Shown here piece after piece: positions 60,853 through 64,000 of a stretch of 64,000 bases of DNA; the first letter of the stretch is position 1, and each line of letters begins with the position of its first letter. Source of the stretch: Adiantum capillus-veneris (Eukaryota > Streptophyta > Polypodiopsida > Polypodiales > Pteridaceae). The notes below the pieces were generated by a model that saw only the letters and a program-made list of their open reading frames with translations, was not told the DNA's origin and did not search any database. Where the stretch lies: assembly GCA_014529385.2 (NCBI GenBank), contig CM043966.1:109970808-110034807 (forward strand), in the 5' to 3' direction. The position numbers and the translations under genes were made by a program.

Positions 60853-62245
60853 TGCTAGCACAACAAGAACTAGACCAACAAAATGTCATCCAAGAATGGA
60901 GAAATGACCCACAAGCGCATTGAAACAAGCAAGTGGTTGTCAATCACCTCATTAGGAAGAGAATGGGGTCTAGGAGGGCCTCTTTATTTGGCAGTTTAAG
61001 GAAGTCTTTAGTATCAAGAAAGTAATCAAAGGAAAACTTTTGAACTCAAACAAGCAAAACAGATAGTTTATTTGAATTCAAATATTCCCCCTGAAATGGA
61101 ATTTAAAATCTAGCGGGTAAAACCATATCATGTAGCATATCTATGGAAAGAGATCAAAGTGTATATTCAAGATCTATGATCTCCGCTCAAATCGGAGATC
61201 ATATGTGTAAGTTATGGAAGACCGAAAATTATAAAATTGTCCACCTCCTTTTTTTGGGAGAAAAGTGCATCCTTTGACCACTCTCAAATATCTCTTACAC
61301 ACCCAACATTCTTGTACACATGGCATACACATATTTGTCAAATTGTTAAATACCTCCATAAGCTCATGGAAAATAAAGAGGCCCTCCTAGACCCCATCCT
61401 CTTCCTAATGACTCAACCTTCTAAGACAATCACTACAAAGAAGTCTATCCTAACCCACTATGTACATGATGACTACCATATCTACAACACGTCTACCTCT
61501 CGAAGCATAACCTAACGATGTCCAATTGTTACGAAACTTGAGAGCTAGTCTCTATACACCTAGAGGACACTACCCTAAACTCGCTACCCCAATATATTAT
61601 CTACACACACACACACACTCAATCACAATCGCGTATGATGTCTGACAATAAAATTCAGGTCAGCGATTTTGAATGTGATTAGGCGTAAGGCGTAGCTTGT
61701 CTTGCCGTGAACGAGTGGATATATAACAATAATGAAACAAACACACGGATAGGGAGAAAATACACCATGAAGCTCAAGGAATATCTCTTTGCAAGGAATG
61801 TAGAACTACGCATGCTTGGCGCCAATTACGTAGCTCTCATCGTAGCTAACACATTGATGGAGTTGCCTTAGCAATGTTGCTTTTGTAGCATGCGTAGAGA
61901 GAGAAGGAAGACCTACTCACACACAACACACCATATGTAACATAGTTGAGCCGAAGATTGATTTTAAAAAATTCTATATCAAGGTTACAAGAAGGGTTTG
62001 GCTTATATACCTCAACCCTAAGTTGGGTATTTTAGCTAAAAGAGGTATTAATTACAATTATTGAGTGAATATGACTCTCCATCCATTTTCATCATTACAG
62101 GGGTTTTCTCAAGATTTACAACATTAAAAGGACTTTCAATAATCATCGAGCTACAATAGCCAGCTCTAGGCAAAAATGATAAAGTTAATTAATTCTCCTC
62201 CATTGACCGCTTGGATTTGGCATGTGTTGGTCAACCACTTTGACA
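60853..62245 (-). repeat. Element F LTR, first of a tandem pair (with MITE)
   Basis: Starts TGCTAGCACAAC and ends CCACTTTGACA. Without the 463-bp insert it would be about 930 bp, the size of the second LTR at 62252-63173, with which it is collinear. A TATA-like GTATATAAGC lies at about 62001-62011 on the minus strand. Confidence 0.75.
60949..61411. mobile_element. 463-bp inverted-repeat element (MITE), copy 2
   Basis: Terminal inverted repeats at 60949-60989 and 61371-61411, 40 of 41 matching. The neighbouring LTR at 62252-63173 shows the site without the element near 62349-62356. No protein coded. Confidence 0.85.
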
Positions 62246-62251
62246 GCCTAA

Positions 62252-63173
62252 TGCTAGCACAACAAGAATAAGACCAAGACAATGTCAGCCAAGGATGGAG
62301 CAATGACCCCCAAGTGCATGGAAACAAGCAAGTGGTTTTCAATCACCTCCTTGATCTTCTAAGACAATCATCACAAAGGAATCTTTCCTTACCCACTATA
62401 TACATGGAGACTACCATATCTACAACACATGTACCTCTTGAAACATAACCTGACAATGTCCAATTGTTATGAAACTTGAGGGCTATTCCCTATACACCTA
62501 GAGAACACTACCCTAAAGTCTCTACCCCAATATATTATCTACACACACACATGCAATCACAATCGCGTATGATGTCTGACAATAAAATTCAGGTCACCAA
62601 TTTTGAACATGATTAGACCTAAGGTGAAGCTTGTCTTGCCGTGAACGCGTGGATATAACACAATAATGAAAGACACACAGATAGGGAGAAAACTCACCTT
62701 GAAGCTCAAGGAAGATCTCTTTGCAAGGAATCCAGAACTGCGCGTGCTTGGGGTCGATGGGTAACTCTTGCCATAGCTAACGCGTTGATGGAGTCACCTA
62801 AGCAATGTCGCTCATGTAGCATGCGTAGAGAGAGAAGAAAGAACCACTCACAAATGGCACACCGTACGTAACATAGTTTAGCCGAAGATTGATTTTAAAA
62901 AACTCTATCTCAAGGTTACAAGGGTTTGGTTTATATACCTCAATCCTAAGTTGGATATTCTAGCTAAAAGGGGTACTAATTTCAATTATTGAGTGAATAT
63001 GACTCTCCATCCATTTTCATCATTACAGGGGTTTTCTCAAGATTTCCAACATTAAAAAGACTTCTCGTAATCAGTGAACTACAATAGCCAGCTCTAGGCA
63101 AAAATGTTATAATTAACTAATGCGACCCCGTTGATCCCTTAGATTTGGCATGTGTTGGTCAACCACTTCAACA
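62252..63173 (-). repeat. Element F LTR, second of a tandem pair (3' LTR, 922 bp)
   Basis: Starts TGCTAGCACAACAAG and ends CCACTTCAACA. On the minus strand it is directly preceded by a polypurine tract, so it is the 3' LTR of an element extending beyond 64000. A TATA-like box (AGGTATATAAACC on the minus strand) lies at about 62929-62941. Confidence 0.75.
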
Positions 63174-63191
63174 CTCCCCCCTCCCTCATTC
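63174..63191 (-). other. Element F polypurine tract
   Basis: Minus strand GAATGAGGGAGGGGGGAG directly before the LTR start TGTTGAAGTGG. Confidence 0.75.
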
Positions 63192-64000
63192 TTGTCGTCC
63201 CTGACAAGACTTGTTGTCTTTTGCAAGAGTGTCCTTTGATTTTTGTTTTGAAGGTTACTGTCAATTGTTAGAGATGAGCATTCGCTTGTGATTTGTGACC
63301 CTCTTTAAAGGACTCTCTTGTGTACAAAGGATAATGGCTTTTGTTGACAATGCTTTTCTACAACTTGATATATATGTCGCTTTTCCGATGATTGTTCCTT
63401 GTGTCTTCGTCTATGAGTACTTTACTTCTCGTGATACTTTTTTTAAAGCTTGTTCTTTAGTTTTTGTTACCATGATTTGTGTAGAGAAGTTTGCACGGCT
63501 TTGCCACTTTGTCTTGTGAGACAACCATTATTTGTACCTCCTTAGTAAGATCCCTGTTTCCTTTTGTAGTCTTTCCTTATTGATTTGATGTATGTACATA
63601 TATTATTGAAGTGTTTTCTTACCTTTAAGTTTTGAAATCTAGATGACCAAAGGGAAAAACCCACTGGAAAAAATGGATTTGGTATACGCTCTTATTTGAG
63701 TTGCGCTTTTTTGGGCTTTGAGTACCTGTTCATGCAAGGTGAGTGCATGGGAGAATCAAGAAAAGAGTGCCTATTGCAAGTTCCAATTATGGGACACTCT
63801 AAATGCATATGAGAATTGAGATTTGTTTCAATAAAACCATGATGTGTGAGAAGTGGAGTTGATGGGTACGTGAAGGGAAGAATGTAGCACTTGTGATATC
63901 CAAAGGCATCTCAATAGCTTCCACTTTTCCTAGAAGGTAGAAGGTTTTTTTTATGTAGAAGCTTCTCCACTCATTCCTCAATGTGTTCAATGCGTGAGTG
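63192..64000 (-). other. Element F internal 3' region, not recognised
   Basis: By position this is the 3' end of the internal region of element F. Minus-strand frames are short and stop-rich, and I could not assign them to integrase or another domain. The plus-strand 74-residue frame at 63295 is hydrophobic and probably spurious. Confidence 0.4.

Larger units (their letters stand above)
56037..61970. repeat. Duplicated block, copy 2
   Basis: Collinear with 42641-48188. Differences include about 290 bp at 56797-57083 not present in copy 1, a longer GCTATATAGC array (extra unit at about 58290-58375), a longer GA tract with a G run (59919-60030), and one rather than two units of the 36-residue repeat at its left end. 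Confidence 0.9.

Overview
This is a repeat-dominated stretch of a large nuclear plant genome. I see no bacterial operon, organelle gene, tRNA, rRNA or CRISPR array, and no clearly intact single-copy host gene. The evidence for a plant is the set of Ty3/gypsy LTR retrotransposons of plant type, including one with two RNase H domains (Tat-like lineage), together with Mutator-like miniature elements, a hAT remnant, a piggyBac-like miniature element and very long (GA)n, (GT)n and (G)n tracts. The piggyBac-like element and a DDE transposase whose relatives I recall mainly from animals make a non-flowering land plant (fern, lycophyte or bryophyte) more likely than a crop-type angiosperm, but this is inference.

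Layout. 1-6614: minus-strand Ty3/gypsy element D (decayed protease and gag, a long leader with ~280-bp tandem units, primer-binding site, partial LTR). 6615-29255: plus-strand gypsy element A, heavily nested. Its left LTR carries a 232-bp Mutator-like MITE and a truncated minus-strand gypsy element E. Its RNase H region carries a second copy of the MITE. Its integrase region is split by a complete 8.76-kb element B (16698-25460, 4-bp target duplication GTAG). Element B has two LTRs of ~2.4 kb, a primer-binding site, a polypurine tract, gag and an extra upstream zinc-knuckle ORF, but no pol; about 1.4 kb of unrecognised ORFs lie where pol should be. 29256-33450: AT-rich, with a hAT transposase remnant and a 1339-bp piggyBac-like element flanked by TTAA.

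33458-46200 is the most unusual part. A plus-strand DDE transposase pseudogene with a phase-0 intron faces a minus-strand multi-exon gene. Read in its own direction, that gene carries a basic and coiled-coil-like N-terminus, a RING-H2-like zinc finger, Lys/Pro-rich and acidic repeat segments, and an NLI/FCP1-type HAD domain. Intervening sequences of both genes are filled with the same short-period repeat built around the palindrome GTGCTATATAGCAC, and a ~90-bp stretch is shared between the two gene neighbourhoods. I infer that they form one mobile or formerly mobile composite locus. A solo LTR of the B/C family (40760-42492) interrupts the minus-strand gene.

48189-56036: minus-strand element C, the autonomous-type relative of B (gag, protease, RT, RNase H, a second RNase H and integrase, with several stops). 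It sits between two copies of a ~5.5-6 kb duplicated block (42641-48188 and 56037-61970). The second block repeats the 5' half of the RING gene. 60853-63173: two LTRs of a further minus-strand element (F) in tandem only 6 bp apart, one carrying a 463-bp inverted-repeat element with 41-bp termini. 63174-64000: internal sequence of F, not recognised.

Almost every coding region here is broken by stops or frameshifts, so coordinates of pseudogenes are domain extents rather than precise gene models.
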